64,000 nt of DNA from Collybia mongolica (Eukaryota; Basidiomycota; Agaricomycetes; Agaricales; Clitocybaceae): NCBI GenBank assembly GCA_013420905.1, contig JAAXNY010000005.1, forward strand, positions 992,001-1,056,000. The letters are read 5' to 3'. Below, piece by piece: positions 1 to 12,596 of this stretch. Each line of letters opens with the position of its first letter. Positions within the stretch are counted from its first letter, which is position 1. Both the position numbers and the translations under genes were made by a program. Under the pieces are notes generated by a model. It did not search any database and was not told where the DNA came from. It saw only the letters and a list, made by a program, of their open reading frames with translations.

Positions 1-67
1 CTAAATAACGGGTGCTACGAAAAGGTCAGTTGTCCCAAATATTTATTATCATTTGTTTGATTAAGCA

Positions 68-900
68 ATCGCAAACCACAGCACTTGAACATATCCCCAA
101 TTCTGTGCGGCTATGGAAGGAAACAGTCAATCTTGAATTCTCCTCCGCAACTGATGCTCGGATCCTCTTTTCGCGTGCTGTAGAAGTCATCCCCTTATCC
201 GTCGATTTATAGCTTGCCCTTGCCCGACTTGAAACCCCCGAATGCGCGAAAGCCGTCCTCAACAAGGCTCTCAAAGCCGTTCCTACGCCACATGAGATTT
301 CGATTGCTGCTGGTAGGTTGCTTGAGCAGCAAGCAGTGGTGGAAGGAAAGGCTGAGGCAAAGCGAAACAAGGAGTTGGACATTGTGGATAAGACCATCGC
401 GGCCGGTATACGAGAATTGAGACGGCGCCAGGTGTTGTTGACAAGGGAAGAGTAGTTAAAAGAAGCAGAGAGGTGCGAGAGCGAGGGATTCTCCAGGACT
501 TGCGAGGCAATCGTCAAAGCGACTGTAGCAATGGAAGTAGAGGAGGAGGATCATCTGGACATTTGGGTAGGAGATGTAGAAAGTGCCGAAGCTAGAGGGA
601 AAGTGGGAACCGCGCGGGCAGTCCTGGCATTTGCTCTGAAGATGTACCCAGATAGGACAACCTTATGGATGAAGGCTGCAGAGTTGGAGAAGACCCATGG
701 ATCGGGTATGTGTTTTGAGGATGCTGTTTATAAGGTTGTACGACTTCCTTCTTATAGGGAAAGTCTGGATGCAATACTTAGTAGAGCAGTGCATCATTGT
801 CCACGGGCTGAGGTTCTGTGCTTGATGGCAGCCAAGCTGGCGACGTTCCCACTGCGTGTGAACTTGGTCGTACTGATTTTGCACTGCTAAAAGAATTGGT
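68..900 (+). pseudogene. Broken fragment of Prp6-type pre-mRNA splicing factor (HAT repeats)
   Basis: Three adjoining segments read like the central HAT-repeat array of Prp6/PRPF6, a U4/U6.U5 tri-snRNP scaffold protein. Phrases such as [38 protein letters not shown] and LDAILSRAVHHCPRAEVL are typical of that array. Two in-frame TAG codons (near 210 and 453) sit where the family has Trp. An intron-like GTATGT...TATAG stretch at about 705-759 still separates two repeats, so the copy came from genomic DNA and not from a cDNA. After about 830 the frame is lost. Prp6 is usually about 900 residues and only a few repeats are left here. Upstream exons might lie beyond the window edge, but the stops make a working gene unlikely. 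Confidence is high for the family and high for inactivity. Confidence 0.75.
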
Positions 901-1903
901 GGTGTCGTTTCGACACTACCATTGGCAGCAAGCATAGTGTTAATCCCTGCAGGATGTATCAGTGAGTAACAGAGCTACCGCGCAGCCAAGAGAAATCCTT
1001 ATGATGTGAGTCATGAAACAGCTACTATGCCATGGAAGCTTGTCCGCTTCTTTTTTCCTTCCAGCAATGTTGGGTCGGGTAGTCAAGCCGGACCAGGTGT
1101 ACGAATTGCCATAAGTATGCGCATGGGAGGGTAGCAACAGCTGCATGGGTCACATTTATTTGCACATCAAGAGGGACTACATACCGACCTTGTCACTTTA
1201 CGCACCGCTTCCCAACCCCCACCATCATCGGGGACAACTACCATCCACATTGTTACACTTGCATAGACCATCTATCGCTCCAAGCTGTACACGTACGCAA
1301 AATCGATTTCAACAGTCTTGTGGGATCAGCAACCATGTGTGTCAAACGCCACCGCGCCCAGTTCAACCTTGTGCCTACAGGATCCAGATCAGCACTTAAG
1401 GTTATGACCTTAGGATTGAAGAGTTTTTGTAGATGTTATTTATTTTCGTATCTTTTGAAAACTATCACGAACTTCCGTACTTTGAACAATGTCGTCGAAA
1501 TCGTAAGCTGGGAAACACCACCGTTGCTTATTATGCTAGGTGATGGGGGCAAATTTTATAGTTTACTTTGCTAAAACGGTAGTACAAAAACCTGCTACAT
1601 GAATAACGGTAGCAAATTTCGGATTGAAGGGATCACAGAGTCTATCCGTAACAGTGAACAGAGGTAGTTATCAATTGAATGACAACCTAGGGAGTTATGG
1701 TGGAATAAAAAGAAATTGAATCAATGGAAATTTAGATCATGCGTGAGAAGTAGGAATAGGACCACAAGAACTAGGAATGTGTTGTATGCGAGTATGCAGC
1801 TGCACACCACACACCGAGTACTCGGATCTGGGGATAGTCACAAGGCTAAGAATCAGTAATCAGTAAAGCTGCAAGTAAGGGTTCAGGTAAAGTGTCTCAC
1901 AGC
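901..1903. other. Intergenic, no gene supported
   Basis: Only short overlapping reading frames without recognisable motifs are seen. No RNA gene or repeat with clear ends was found by eye. Confidence 0.5.
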
Positions 1904-2857
1904 CTAAAAGAACCTTCCGAAATTGATCTCGAAGCTATTATCAAAAACCGAGATTCCAATGCGTTTCCCAATAGTGAAACCACATCCCAAAAAATTAACT
2001 TCCACAGCTTCATCACGAATACCTACGCCAGTGGAAACACCGAATCCAAGTTTAGCGTCAAAGAGACTGACTCTGCCAGCGACTAAGTTGGCGGAAGCAT
2101 CGGCACCATTATAACTACCGAATTGAACGCCCGTCCTGGCGGCAAAGATGTCGAAATCGATCTCCGTCAGCTCGACCCCCGTGTCCTGGTCGGATACCGT
2201 GGTTTGAGCCCAGAACAAATAAGAAATAAAAGTATCACTTGCCGTTCCAATATTCACGAGAGCAACCCTAGCCTCAACGGTGAACGATTTGAAAATTTGT
2301 CCTTCGGGTTCAGCTGAGGCCTTTGCATAGAATAAGGTGACTCCGTCCTGAGTAGGGTGAGTTGTGAACTCAAATACGGGGGGGTCATCCTCATCTAAAA
2401 CAGCTTTGGTTAGAAGAGCCCTTAGTTGTTCCAAGAAAATCCCCTCGTATTCGATGAGAACCAAGACTGTGACATTGACGTCGTCAAGGTTGAAATGCCC
2501 GCTTTTATTTTGGATATAATCGGTCATGTCTGCTTCTGTGGACATGCTACCGTAGTGTGAATGTTCATGACAGTAGCACTTGGAACTATTGATAGAAACA
2601 CACCTCACATTACCACTTGGATGCGTCCAAGTAAGCCGACCCTCTGGGGTGATGGTAGGAAGAGGCCAGGATTCATTCCAAAATTCCGTGACATTTTCCT
2701 TAGTATATGCGCCAAGGAGGGTACCAGAGCTGTCACAGCCAACGTAGTCCTTGAATGAGAAAGAGCGGGTATGGATGTAGCCAGAATCATCCGAGCAATC
2801 GGCTGTCACCAGCCATTGATCATCGATCTGGAAATTTGACATAGTGTTGGAGCCCAT
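1904..2857 (-). CDS. CVNH-like N-terminal domain protein (hypothetical)
   Basis: A 317-residue reading frame if it starts at the ATG at 2857. The longer frame up to 2911 has no ATG. A GTGAGT donor at 2911 and a CACAG acceptor just before 2857 suggest a 54-bp 5'UTR intron. The N-terminal third (WLVTADCSDDSG, GCDSSGTLLGAY, GRLTWTHPSGNVRCVSI) recalls cyanovirin-N homology domains, which are carbohydrate-binding folds common in fungi, but the match is weak. The C-terminal half contains a repetitive Gly/Val segment (LGFGVSTGVGI, LGCGFTIGKRIGISVF) and no motif I can name. No signal peptide or membrane segment lies in the chosen frame. A TATA-like CTTTAAAAG lies at 2967-2975 on the plus strand, upstream of the gene. 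The gene looks intact; its function is not known. Confidence 0.6.
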   Translation of the reverse strand: MGSNTMSNFQIDDQWLVTADCSDDSGYIHTRSFSFKDYVGCDSSGTLLGAYTKENVTEFWNESWPLPTITPEGRLTWTHPSGNVRCVSINSSKCYCHEHSHYGSMSTEADMTDYIQNKSGHFNLDDVNVTVLVLIEYEGIFLEQLRALLTKAVLDEDDPPVFEFTTHPTQDGVTLFYAKASAEPEGQIFKSFTVEARVALVNIGTASDTFISYLFWAQTTVSDQDTGVELTEIDFDIFAARTGVQFGSYNGADASANLVAGRVSLFDAKLGFGVSTGVGIRDEAVEVNFLGCGFTIGKRIGISVFDNSFEINFGRFF

Positions 2858-2975
2858 CTGTGTAGGTTTGGCATTCAATGTAGATTTTGCAATCAGTGAT
2901 TGGCAACTCACAATGAAGAGGAAGAGCAGAGTTGGAAAGAATGCGAGAAGGTTACGAGTTCGATCCCTTTAAAAG

Positions 2976-4530
2976 CCTAAAGCCTAGCCATTTCAGCACC
3001 TTAACCAATCATACTGTTACCAGTATCAACCCTGGAATGCACGCTTTCTTCATGACCAACCCCGGAACTCTACACCTCCGAACGAGTAAGGAGCATAGAA
3101 AGAGTCACGAATGAGTACACGAACCTGATCTGAACTGAATGATCATGCCCTGCATAGATAAAGATCTATTTTGGGCGGTAGTTTTCCTGATACTATACCA
3201 ATAGAAAACGTGAGAGAGGTTTGTTTCTAGTACAATAGAATTGGTAACGCCAGATGCGGCTACTATGGCGGAGAGCCAACCATAAGTAGTCTGGACGCCT
3301 CTACAAGAGTCAAGGGTCAAAACGCCTTCAAGAATCGATAGAGGCCGACATTCCATCGCCATCTGTAGGTAGCAAAGATTGCAATCATATGTTTGCGTTA
3401 AGGATTGGCTCGGGCTAATCGATAGCAAGGACATCAGAGCCATTTTTGTGGACGCATTGGCCAGCGGCGCAAGTTAGATGATAACACCATGTTCAAGTAC
3501 TAGTTGAACTGGCGAAATTCAAGATGTGGACAGGAATGATGGAAATCAAACTGGCTTACATAAGCACTACCTACTGATCGGCTCAGCATTATTAGCTCCA
3601 GTCTACTGCGGACAGTTCTGAGTACTCTGTGATACACCATTTAACGACAGCTATCCAGGATGATGTTGAGGTATGAAGGGACCTGAAAGAGCTCAACTCA
3701 GTGACTCCGGACCTTCAACAAGAATAGCAAAGTCGTTGACTGGGAGGGAACAGGTGAACCTTATGACTCGGAATCTGGAGACTGACTTATCGTAAGTCCT
3801 GAACGTTCAAGTTTCAGAAAGGCTGGGAGAATCCCTTGATGCTATTTTAGGAAGTCAGAAAGACCGGGTATAGTTTATATCAGATGCCAATTCCGCTCCA
3901 TCCTTTTTTTTTTTTGGAAGCACGCCTGGTTAGAATATACCAAGCCACCGCTCCCTAGATGGAGCCTGTCATCTTGCGCTTGATTTTCAACTTTATAGTT
4001 ACTGTATGCTGATGTGAGTGTATTATTTTCTTCCAGAACATGGCAGGAGGAGACTAGTTCATGTAGCTTTTTTGGTTCTGTATTGTTTGACACCTTTTCT
4101 GATTTTGATAGATGCAAGGCCGATTAGACCCACCTGGGGCGTGTGTCAAGAAGGACAGTTACGACACACATCTTGTATGGATATGTTCAAGCCTATTTGC
4201 GTATTGTTCAAGGGAAATCTCGCTATACCACCTGTCCTGTGGAGGTGAGCTGGCCATTCAGACCCCGGAGTCAGGGACACGCCACTCATTCTATCATTCC
4301 ACAGATTCTAGAAGAGCACAGAACGCGAATACTGCAGGGAAATATTTTGATATTCCATACATAGCCTTTAGGATCGGAATTCAGTTCTAGTCCTTCCAAA
4401 TCTCGACAGATTCATTCAAAGTTTGGTAACTAGGAAGAGCGCTCATTTTCGCATGAAATGAATGAGCTTCTGGGCCGGACTGTCCGAGTTTTGAGATTTT
4501 ATTGAAACAATTTTTTTTCGTCGATCCAGG
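2976..4530. other. Intergenic, no gene supported
   Basis: Overlapping short frames occur on both strands (for example 3105-3443 minus, 112 codons), but none shows a recognisable domain or a convincing splice pattern. A poly-T tract lies near 3903-3915. Confidence 0.45.
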
Positions 4531-4540
4531 TATAAAGAGG
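4531..4540 (+). promoter_or_regulatory. TATA box of the 4676 gene
   Basis: TATAAAGAGG lies 145 bp before the ATG at 4676, a spacing like that in the two related genes at 7210 and 23296. Confidence 0.55.
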
Positions 4541-4675
4541 CCTCGTTGTGGTCCCGAGTGGCAATCAGTTCGACGAGCAACCCTCCAAGCAACTCTATCA
4601 ATCATCACTCATAGGTTACTTATATGTGATTTATGATTGCTTCAGCTTGCTGACGCATTACATAGAAATCTTACC

Positions 4676-4996
4676 ATGCCTGAAGCTACGGGCTCCGTCG
4701 ACGGGACAGCCGGCGATTCAATCACAGCCACATTTGTGGTTGGTGATGCTACATACACCTACACGGGGATCCCAACGCCCAGCATTGAACCGTTTTCCTC
4801 TACTAGTGTTACTCTCAGCTACAACACCATTGAAGATCTGGATGGCACTCACCCGTTCACATGCTTCATCCACCAGGAGGCTGAGCCCAACTACACAGTG
4901 GTCATCATTGACAACGGGACCCGGATGTTAGGTGGACTGGACAGCCCTGCCTCCTCCTCGAGCGACACTTCTGGCACAGGGACTTGGTCCCATTAA
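4676..4996 (+). CDS. Small beta-rich protein, family member A (unrecognised)
   Basis: An intact 106-residue frame starts at TTACCATGCC; a GTTACT...CATAG stretch just upstream may be a 5'UTR intron. It starts MPEATGSVDG and contains ITATFVVGDATYTYTGI, followed by a predicted run of short beta strands, and it ends TGTWSH. The layout matches the proteins at 7210 and 23296: Gly-x-Val start, a TxTF/TIxx core, Tyr/Phe-rich strand, VTLSYNTIEDLDGT (compare ATLTYDS...SL.GT), a short exposed loop, and a terminal TW motif. No signal peptide, membrane segment or conserved Cys pair is seen, so it is probably cytoplasmic. I do not recognise the family; its size and beta content would fit a lectin-like or defence protein, but that is inference. 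It is the most divergent of the three copies. Confidence 0.7.
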   Translation: MPEATGSVDGTAGDSITATFVVGDATYTYTGIPTPSIEPFSSTSVTLSYNTIEDLDGTHPFTCFIHQEAEPNYTVVIIDNGTRMLGGLDSPASSSSDTSGTGTWSH

Positions 4997-6842
4997 AGTA
5001 ATATTTCGTGCTTATTTCGCTAGAGGTATCCTGACTTATCCCAGTATTACTACAGGGTACTTAGAGGTGGTACAACTTGTAGTATGAACAGTCAGAAGTC
5101 ATGAGTATAATAGGAGAAAATAAGACAACATTTTGGTCACGAGCTATATACATGATTTCCTGCTAACATTGCTAAGTCTTGTGATTGTCCGAGAGAAGCT
5201 CTTCAGAGGCCCTCAACTGGTTGTTTTTTGTGATCCTAGGAGATAGACTCGTCGCAACTGCGAGGCATGAGAATGAGTTGGCTGGTGTCTGAGGCGTGAA
5301 GGTGTAAATCCCAACTAAAACAAACCGGCTGTAGTGTCAGCCGAAACTCTAACGACGTAGCTACATTCCCCAGGGTGAAATGTGTAACATGAGATATACC
5401 CATATTAGGGGGGCTGGATGCGAGGCCTCAACTCCAGAGCAATGGAAACTAGGGGTGTCTAAAGATACACTGATATACGGGGAGGATCTCGAAAGAGAAA
5501 GACTGTTACACCCCAATAACATTGTGGATGTCTACAACCTGACTTCTACTGATTGACTATGGAAACGGAGCGAGTGTGGTGCGGGAGCCAAGATGGATAT
5601 CAGAGATCCAAGTCGCAGTGCCAATGGTATTGGTTTCATCAAGGTACATACCATCGACGACGCTGGATGGCGGACGTCCGAGCTTGCCATTCATTTTCTT
5701 GGTACCGAAGAAGCTCGAAATGGAGTCATGGGTGACATGGTGACATTGCTTTGGTGATGCCTACTAGCGTGACAACAGGACTAATGCCATAGTACACGAA
5801 TGACGCACGTGTCAATGAGTACGGAAGCCAGTAGTTTCAGTGGGACCACCTTGGGAATACTCTTCCTCCTCCTTCTCCTCGGTCGTACAGAATTTGCACC
5901 GCTAAAAAAAATTGGCGGGTTGAAACTTCTTTTTGACACCTATTTCAAAAATCCCTGCAATTGCGTAGTCAAAAGAACGTTAAAGATCCTTACCTTTCAC
6001 AACAGAGCCTGGTATATTCGGCTCACGCGTGGTGGCAATCGTGTAATAGCTGGCATGTAATATTGTTCTGAGGAATTCCGTTTTGCGCATGCAGTAAGAA
6101 ATCTCATGGAGTTAGTCTTGTACCGGAGATTTGATATTTGCGGCGCAACCTGCCCTCAGGGTATCTCGGTTACGTGCCAGGAATGCTCGAGAAAAGGATC
6201 CGAAGTAGTAGAAACGACAATAACCAAGTCCGGATGGGCCATCCCTGAAAATGGTCAGGGTAAACTTCTCTTGTTCTCATTTTCCGCATGACGCACACAG
6301 ATTTACTTATAGTCGGGTTCATCTTGATCAGCGAATGCAGTATACGACATTTACTGGCTCCTTAAATGGGGGTAGGAGGTGTGGATATCCGCGTTTTTGG
6401 CCAGACGAGCTGCATCGGAAAATAGCTCTACATCGAGTCAACTAGTCTTCGCTGATGAGGAAACCGAGGTTAGTGTTGCTCGACCCAGATATTGCTCCAA
6501 AGTACCGCCCTGCTCAAAGCCACATTAGATTCTTGGCCCTTCCCATCCAAGGACACGTCCGGACTTGTTGATGTACCAGAATATTGAAATAGATGGGCCA
6601 ATGTAGTGACAAATTAGGGCGTTGTTGTACAGAAAATGAGGGTACATAGGAAAAGCATGTATCAAGCATGCTCGTGAGGGCTCGCCCTATTTCCTTACTT
6701 TCGACTTCGCAAGGAACCAATTGAATTGAACAGATCAAGCGTGCTTTCGACCGTGCTCCTGGATTCCTCATTGGTGTGTGACAGGCTCCTTTTCTGCGCC
6801 TTTCTTGAATGTGGAGTGTGAACCGACAAGCCTGAAGACGGA
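4997..6842. other. Intergenic, no gene supported
   Basis: There is no convincing reading frame. Short frames near 5553 and 6106 show no motif. The stretch may hold decayed gene pieces that cannot be named. Confidence 0.45.
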
Positions 6843-6880
6843 GTGGCGTCGCGATTATTAGATCTCCGGCAGGGAACTGA
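6843..6880 (+). promoter_or_regulatory. Conserved upstream block of gene 7210
   Basis: This block, with core ATTAGATCTCCGGC, recurs at 22940-22978 at nearly the same distance (367 versus 356 bp) before the paralogous gene at 23296. It is either a shared regulatory site or a trace of the duplication. Confidence 0.55.
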
Positions 6881-7058
6881 ATACAGGGAATTGTGCCCTG
6901 AATATACAAACTTGGATTATTGAGGATCGTTCACTTGTCGAATACTGTTGTTGTTGGATGCAAGGTGAATATGCTAAATGATGCTATTTCGGGTGATAGT
7001 CACCGAAGTCACCGAAGGTCGAGCGGCAACTTTCGTTGGGCATACGCTCCCAGAAATT

Positions 7059-7070
7059 CTATATAGGCAG
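7059..7070 (+). promoter_or_regulatory. TATA box of gene 7210
   Basis: CTATATAGGCAG aligns with CTATACAGGCAG at 23156-23167 before the paralogue. Confidence 0.6.
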
Positions 7071-7209
7071 GGCGTCGAAGAGGTGTTAGACAGAACAACT
7101 CGTTCAATTCTTTAAACACTTTCATCACTCACATCGTAAGCTTTCCTCTAGTCGATTTCTCGTTGAAGAACCACTTTGCCCATTCACACGCGATCTAGAA
7201 TTAGACAAT

Positions 7210-7536
7210 ATGCCTTCCGCCAGCGGCAAAGTCACATCCACCGACGGCTCGCAGATCACATGCATATTTACCATCGACCATATCGAGCGCAGATTTGTAG
7301 GCATAATCGCCCCTGCTGTGACTTCATTTATGACCACAAAAGCGACGCTCACCTACGATTCTATCTCGAGCTTGGTCGGAACCAAGATATACGATGGCAC
7401 GCTCGGAATCGATGGTGTCGAGTTCACTATCGGCGACGATACTGAGGTCAGCGTGTCTGGTACATTAATTTCGCCTATCAGACCGAGGGAGAATATGAAC
7501 GGTGTTGCAACTTGGATTGCCTCTGCTGATGAATAG
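7210..7536 (+). CDS. Small beta-rich protein, family member B (unrecognised)
   Basis: An intact 108-residue frame starting ATGCCTTCCGCCAGC, reading MPSASGKVTSTDGSQITC. Its central part is close to the protein at 23296: both carry KATLTYDS followed by a SL.GTK stretch, a G.LG.D.V.F.IG strand, then SGTLI/DGTLI and a terminal ATW. A probable 5'UTR intron (GTAAGC...CTAG) begins after ACTCACATC at about 7136, the same place as in the 23296 gene. There is no signal peptide or membrane segment. The function is unknown. The strong similarity in promoter, leader and coding region to 23296 points to a relatively recent duplication. Confidence 0.75.
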   Translation: MPSASGKVTSTDGSQITCIFTIDHIERRFVGIIAPAVTSFMTTKATLTYDSISSLVGTKIYDGTLGIDGVEFTIGDDTEVSVSGTLISPIRPRENMNGVATWIASADE

Positions 7537-8104
7537 GTATCTGACTTTGACGGGTTTCATTTGTGGGATCGTGGCTCATACTTGCGACAGGTTCACAAAC
7601 AGAGTTGGTGCACGCTGGGGGGAGGGTGAACGATCCATCATGAAGGAAGGAGACTGGCCGATTGTACCGTTGACTGTCATTATATACATTGAAGATTTGG
7701 ATATGAATTAAACAGAGTTGCAACCTGTAAATTTTGAGTACAGATTCGGAGTCGCCACTGCGCACTGGCAGCTTTTCAGTGACGCGATTATGGTTACTTC
7801 AAACATTATCACCAAGATACGTAGCTTTTGTGAGTATATCTATAATGTCCCAAGCACCCAGCGAAGCTGGACAAGACTTATCGTTCGACGGAAGCCGCCT
7901 TCATGTTCCCATGTCAAGTCATCAGATTCCTCTTCGCTGGAAAACCGTCTTTAGAGATGTTGTCAGCGTACCCAAAGCTTGTTGTGAGTGCATGGTCAAA
8001 GGCGCATTATTGGAGAAAGCCGTACCTTGAAATAAGGTTGATATCCCTTTGCCAAGAAAGTGCGCCCGAGGACCCGTCGATCGTCATGCTGGACAATGAC
8101 ATGA
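7537..8104. other. Intergenic spacer up to the copia insertion
   Basis: No supported gene. The last five bases before the copia element (8105-8109, CACAT) are its left target-site duplicate. Confidence 0.5.
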
Positions 8105-8123
8105 CACATTATTGGAACAGGAT

Positions 8124-8310
8124 TAGACTGTCCGCGGTCCGGGCCAGGACCTCTCGGACCTGGGCTGGCCCCGGGCTGACCCCGAGGGCCAGGGGCCAGG
8201 GTCAGCATCTGAGCGGACCGGCCCTTTTGAGGAGGGCCAGGGCCAGCACTCAGCTGGCCCTGGCCCTCGGGTCGGACCTGGGTCGGACCGGGCTGACCCC
8301 CCATATTTCG
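8124..8310. repeat. Left TIR and subterminal array of hAT family 1
   Basis: A tandem-like, GC-rich array of GGCCAGGG / CTGGCCC / GGTCGGACC units directly inside the terminal TAGACTGTCC. It gives long but spurious open frames on both strands. Confidence 0.85.
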
Positions 8311-8496
8311 GTGTGAGGAGGAAAGTTTTGACGAGATGTTTGGACGCGAGTCGAAGTCGAGCACTTTAATAAACGAATTACTTATCAGATTAATATTAAT
8401 ATTAAGTAATACTAGACGGGTGGGAATTTTTTTCGAGGGCATCCCACTGCAGCTTCATCGATTATCACTGCCGTTAATCGTCTTTTTGCTTTCATA

Positions 8497-11400
8497 ATGC
8501 CTCCCCGACGTGAGCACGACAAACCGGACCCGCGATTAATTGTACAAGGCAGCCGGCCAAAGAAGCAGGCAAAACGGGCAGAGATCGGTGATTACCCGGA
8601 AACAATCACTCAGCACCAAAATGCAAGAACCAGGGTGAACGGTACATGATTCGCAATGTCTGGCATACGAATTGATGTTAAATATAGCATGCAGGGAATA
8701 CTAAAGGCCCATCAAATGAGGAATTGAAGGAAAAACGCCAGACTCGTGTGCAATTTCCATTGAGTGCGAAAAAAACACTGAATTTTTTTTTTATCTAGAG
8801 CTTCGCATCGATGCGCAATTTCCGCAACGGGCTACATTACCGGATGGACATGCTGTGGGCAGCGACGGAAACCTTAAGGATGCAGAAGACATGGAGTGGC
8901 CCCACTCACCAAGCGAAGAGATTTCGGTAATACCTCCAGTAGTGGGAAGTAATGTGAGTCCTGACTAGATAATTCTATTGCTTTTTTGATACTAACATTT
9001 ACTGGGACCCCTAGAAACGGGTGTTCAGTGATACCTCCTGCTCGGATGGAAATGGAGAAAGTACCAGCATACGAGAACTGATCAGACGAACAGTAAGTTA
9101 CCTACCATTTCCCAATCACATTACTCACCTGTACTGCACAGCGTTCGCGCATTGTGACTGATAGTGATGGAGAAGTGATGGATATAGATAATGAGGATCC
9201 TGGCCTATGGAAGCAGCAACGCGATAGAGTGAGCTATCAGCTGCTACTAGGTGGATATTCACTTACTAACTATTCAACGTGAAATCTAGTACCCCTACCT
9301 CACTTCTGATGATGATAGTGACATTGTTATTGATTGTGATACTATTCATAGTTCCCGCCCAACTAGTACCATTCCTGACGAGCCCGAAACTGAAGGCAAT
9401 GATGAAGATGAGGAAGGTGATGAAGGAGAAGATGACAAAGATGGCGAGCATGAGGCTGATGAGGAGGAAATGACTGAAGCAAATCAGCGTTACCATGACC
9501 TGTGTGTCAAACTAGGGAAAAACCTGGTAAGTCTTTGTTAGTATTACCTTTAGGTTGTATATTCTCACTGTTTCGTTTCTAAGCCAAGAAAAATAAAAGA
9601 GACAAAGGATCTTCGCCTCTGCTTTGCCAAGGATACCCGCAAGGTCCATGGTGTCATGACCCTCGGCAAGTACTGTAGTTTTTGTCTGTAAGTACCTGTA
9701 TCCTGTTTCACAACTCTCTTGGCTCACCATCTGTTTTGTAGCATGGACTCAGATGTACTGAAGGCCAGTGCTTTCTTCACTGGAAATGTCACATCTCGCC
9801 GCCGCCACCTTCTTTGGTTTGTATTTATAATTTATCCTGCTCCACTATCCTCATGGTTAAATTGTTATAGTAAACATATTGTAGATTATGTGGTCCGCTG
9901 CGAGGAGAATGGGGTTCAGCCAAAGGGCCTTGAAATGGCATCTTTATCAGCTCAGGAAGAGCTTCGCAACCATCGAGGCGAGACAAAAGACAAGCTGTGA
10001 GCTCCTTACCATTCAATTATGCCATATCACTAATTGATTAACTTTCAGAAAACAGAAACAAATCACTGGCTTTGTGGTTAAAGTCCGCAAGCCCACCATT
10101 ATTACTAAGTCAATACTCAAAGAGATGCTTCTTGCATTAATTGTAGATGCTGATCTAGTAAGTCCTCATTATCCACACTATCATCTACCTTCTCATTATC
10201 TGGTAGTCATTTCGATTCGTTGAACGCCCACTTTTTCGGCGATTCATTCTAATGCTCAACTCACATGTGAAGGATACGGATATTCCAAAGAGGACCTGTA
10301 TGGCAGAGGCTGTACTTGCAAAAGTTTGTGAACTAGATGTTAGTGATTTTGAGTTAATCTCTGTAAGTGATGTCTACAAAATAATTCTGCTTGTTTGACA
10401 TCCACTATAGGCAATTCCATCAAAGATATCTGGTATATATGATGGATGGACTACAAAGCGGCGCCGGCCATATTCTTCTTTCAGTATCTCATATATTTTC
10501 TCACCACCAAACGATGATACTTCATGGACATTGAAATCGAAGCTCTTGGATTTTAGTCATACAAAAGGCCGACATACTGGTGAAGCAATTGGAAAAGACC
10601 TTGTACGTGTCATTGAGAAGTTTGGTTTTGCAGACAAAGTATGTGAATGACTCACTGATCACCATCATACTAAATACTTTCTGATAGCTGGGCTGGATGA
10701 TTGGTGATAATGTTACTGTTAATGATGTTGCAATTGGTGTCCTCTGTAAAACTTTGGACCCAACTCAGCAGGTGTTGATTCCTCATGAGGTTCGGGGTCG
10801 GTAGGTCTTTTTTTTTTGGTCAACTACCCATATCTGCATATTGTTTATCAACATTACAGATGCATCAACCATACAGTACACCTCATGGCTACACACTTTG
10901 TTACTGCTTTGGGGATTCCTGCACTACTCAAAGCAAAGCAACAAGTTCATGCTTCCAACACTACAGATAGTGGTGATGATGACAGTGATGATGAGGACCA
11001 TTTTGATATTGATATTTATATGGACATTGATGCTGATGATGATGAGGCAGAGGCTCTTACCATCGTTGACTATGATGCAGGAGATGTTGTAGGCAAGCTG
11101 ATGGCATTCATCAATCAGGTCCGACTCTCAAGTGAAGGTACATGGGATTATTTAAAGATGTGTTGCATCCGAAATGGGTGCAAGCCTCTTGAGCTGAAGC
11201 TTTGGGTTCGAACCCGGTGGGGAAGTTTAAGTGATTGTTTCCGAGTAACAATTGACCTACAAGATGTGTGTATCATGAATTACTCTGATTCTCTGACTGG
11301 CTAATCCCTTTTGACAAGGCAATTGATGAATTTTGCATGCTTGCTGACAACACAAGAACCCTTCCCAAATTACGGAAAGGGAACAGCTGGCTGAACTATA

Positions 11401-12524
11401 AGCTCACCACAGAAGAGTGGGCCATTGTAGCACTTGCCTATAATTGTCTGAAGGTAAGTTTGATTCAATATTCAACTACTATGATATATATTAATTTGTA
11501 TTACATCAGATTCCAGCCTCAATCCACAGTGCTTTATCTGCTGAGAAAGTACCAACTGCTACAAAGATTTATCCCCATCTTGAACATCTTCAGAGTGAAT
11601 GGGAGGATTTGCGTGATGATCCAGAGTATGAGTTAGTTCACCATGCCCTTGATGCAGGCCTCAAGAACATGAGCAAATGGTACCGCTCAACTGAAAAGAC
11701 TACAATTTACTTTGTCACTCATGGTAAGTCTGATGCATATGATAATCAAAAATCATAACTAACCAACCATAGTCATTGATCCAACATTAAAGATGGAATA
11801 TGTCAAGGCTGCATGGGATGAGAAGTCAGTAGAGAAGGGACTGAAGCAGTTAAAAAAAGTGGTAAGCTTCTTGTCATTATAGCCTATCTTGAAGTATTGA
11901 GATAATCATCTCTCCATAGTTCCTTGGATATAAATTGAAGTATGATATGGCTAGAAACAAAACTTCTGATGCTGTGGTGGCAATCAAAAAAAAGAGTGTT
12001 CAAGGTCAGATTCTTTACTCTATCCATCAATCTTGTTGACACTATATTAGATGTCTCTGCTACTGAAAAATGGATTGCAAGCAAGATCCAACAGAAGTCA
12101 AAGTCTGTTGCAAGTGACAGTAATGATCCATATGCTGAACTTCTCAGATATCTTGCTGCTCCCATCCTCCAGTCAGCTGATTGTCCTAATCCAGTCACTT
12201 GGTGGGGGGTAAGTCTTATTATATATTTCATACATTATACATTTACTTATCACTTACCTCATCTAGGTACAGAACTCTGAATATCCCATCATGAGACTCA
12301 TTGCTCGTGATTACCTCCCTATTCCTGCATCTTCATGTTTGGCTGAGCGATCATTTTCAATGTCTGCTCGGACTGATGATGCTCGTCGTGGTGGGATGGA
12401 CCCTGACAAGTTTGGGGCCTTGCAACGTTTGAGAGATGCATACCGGGATGGCTCACTTGTGCCAGAAGAGGACATTTTAAAGGAATTCATTGGGGATTTC
12501 TCTCTAGCCTCTTTTGAAGAGTAG
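8497..12524 (+). CDS. hAT-family transposase (spliced, >10 exons)
   Basis: Catalyses cut-and-paste movement of the surrounding element in the nucleus. The chosen start is the ATG at 8497 (MPPRREHDKPDPRL), the first one after the left array. The N-terminal exons (to about 9525) are very acidic. A BED-like zinc finger follows (YCSFC near 9670, His residues in SRRRHL near 9800 and SKHIVDY near 9880). The catalytic core has IYDGWTTKRRRPYSSF (near 10438), a likely first-Asp region; GWMIGDNVTVNDVAIGV (near 10690), a likely second-Asp region; and CINHTVHLMA (near 10862). The last exon (12267-12524) holds the dimerisation region ARDYLPIPASSCLAERSFS. Introns are 50-60 bp with GT-AG ends, and every exon I followed kept its frame, so the gene may be functional. 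Exact exon joins were not all worked out. Confidence 0.85.
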
Positions 12525-12596
12525 GTCATGTAGATATAAGCCAATTGCATATATATCTGGCCTCTGGAATGAAATTTTGCATTTTCTTACAAGTGG

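Noticed and set aside
3105..3443. 112-codon minus frame
   Set aside because: Protein-like but with no recognised domain, promoter or introns; not enough to call a gene.
8130..8442. Long open frames on both strands in the GC-rich stretch (137 and 148 codons)
   Set aside because: They are translations of the hAT subterminal array; the same happens at 24600, 32400 and 12600.
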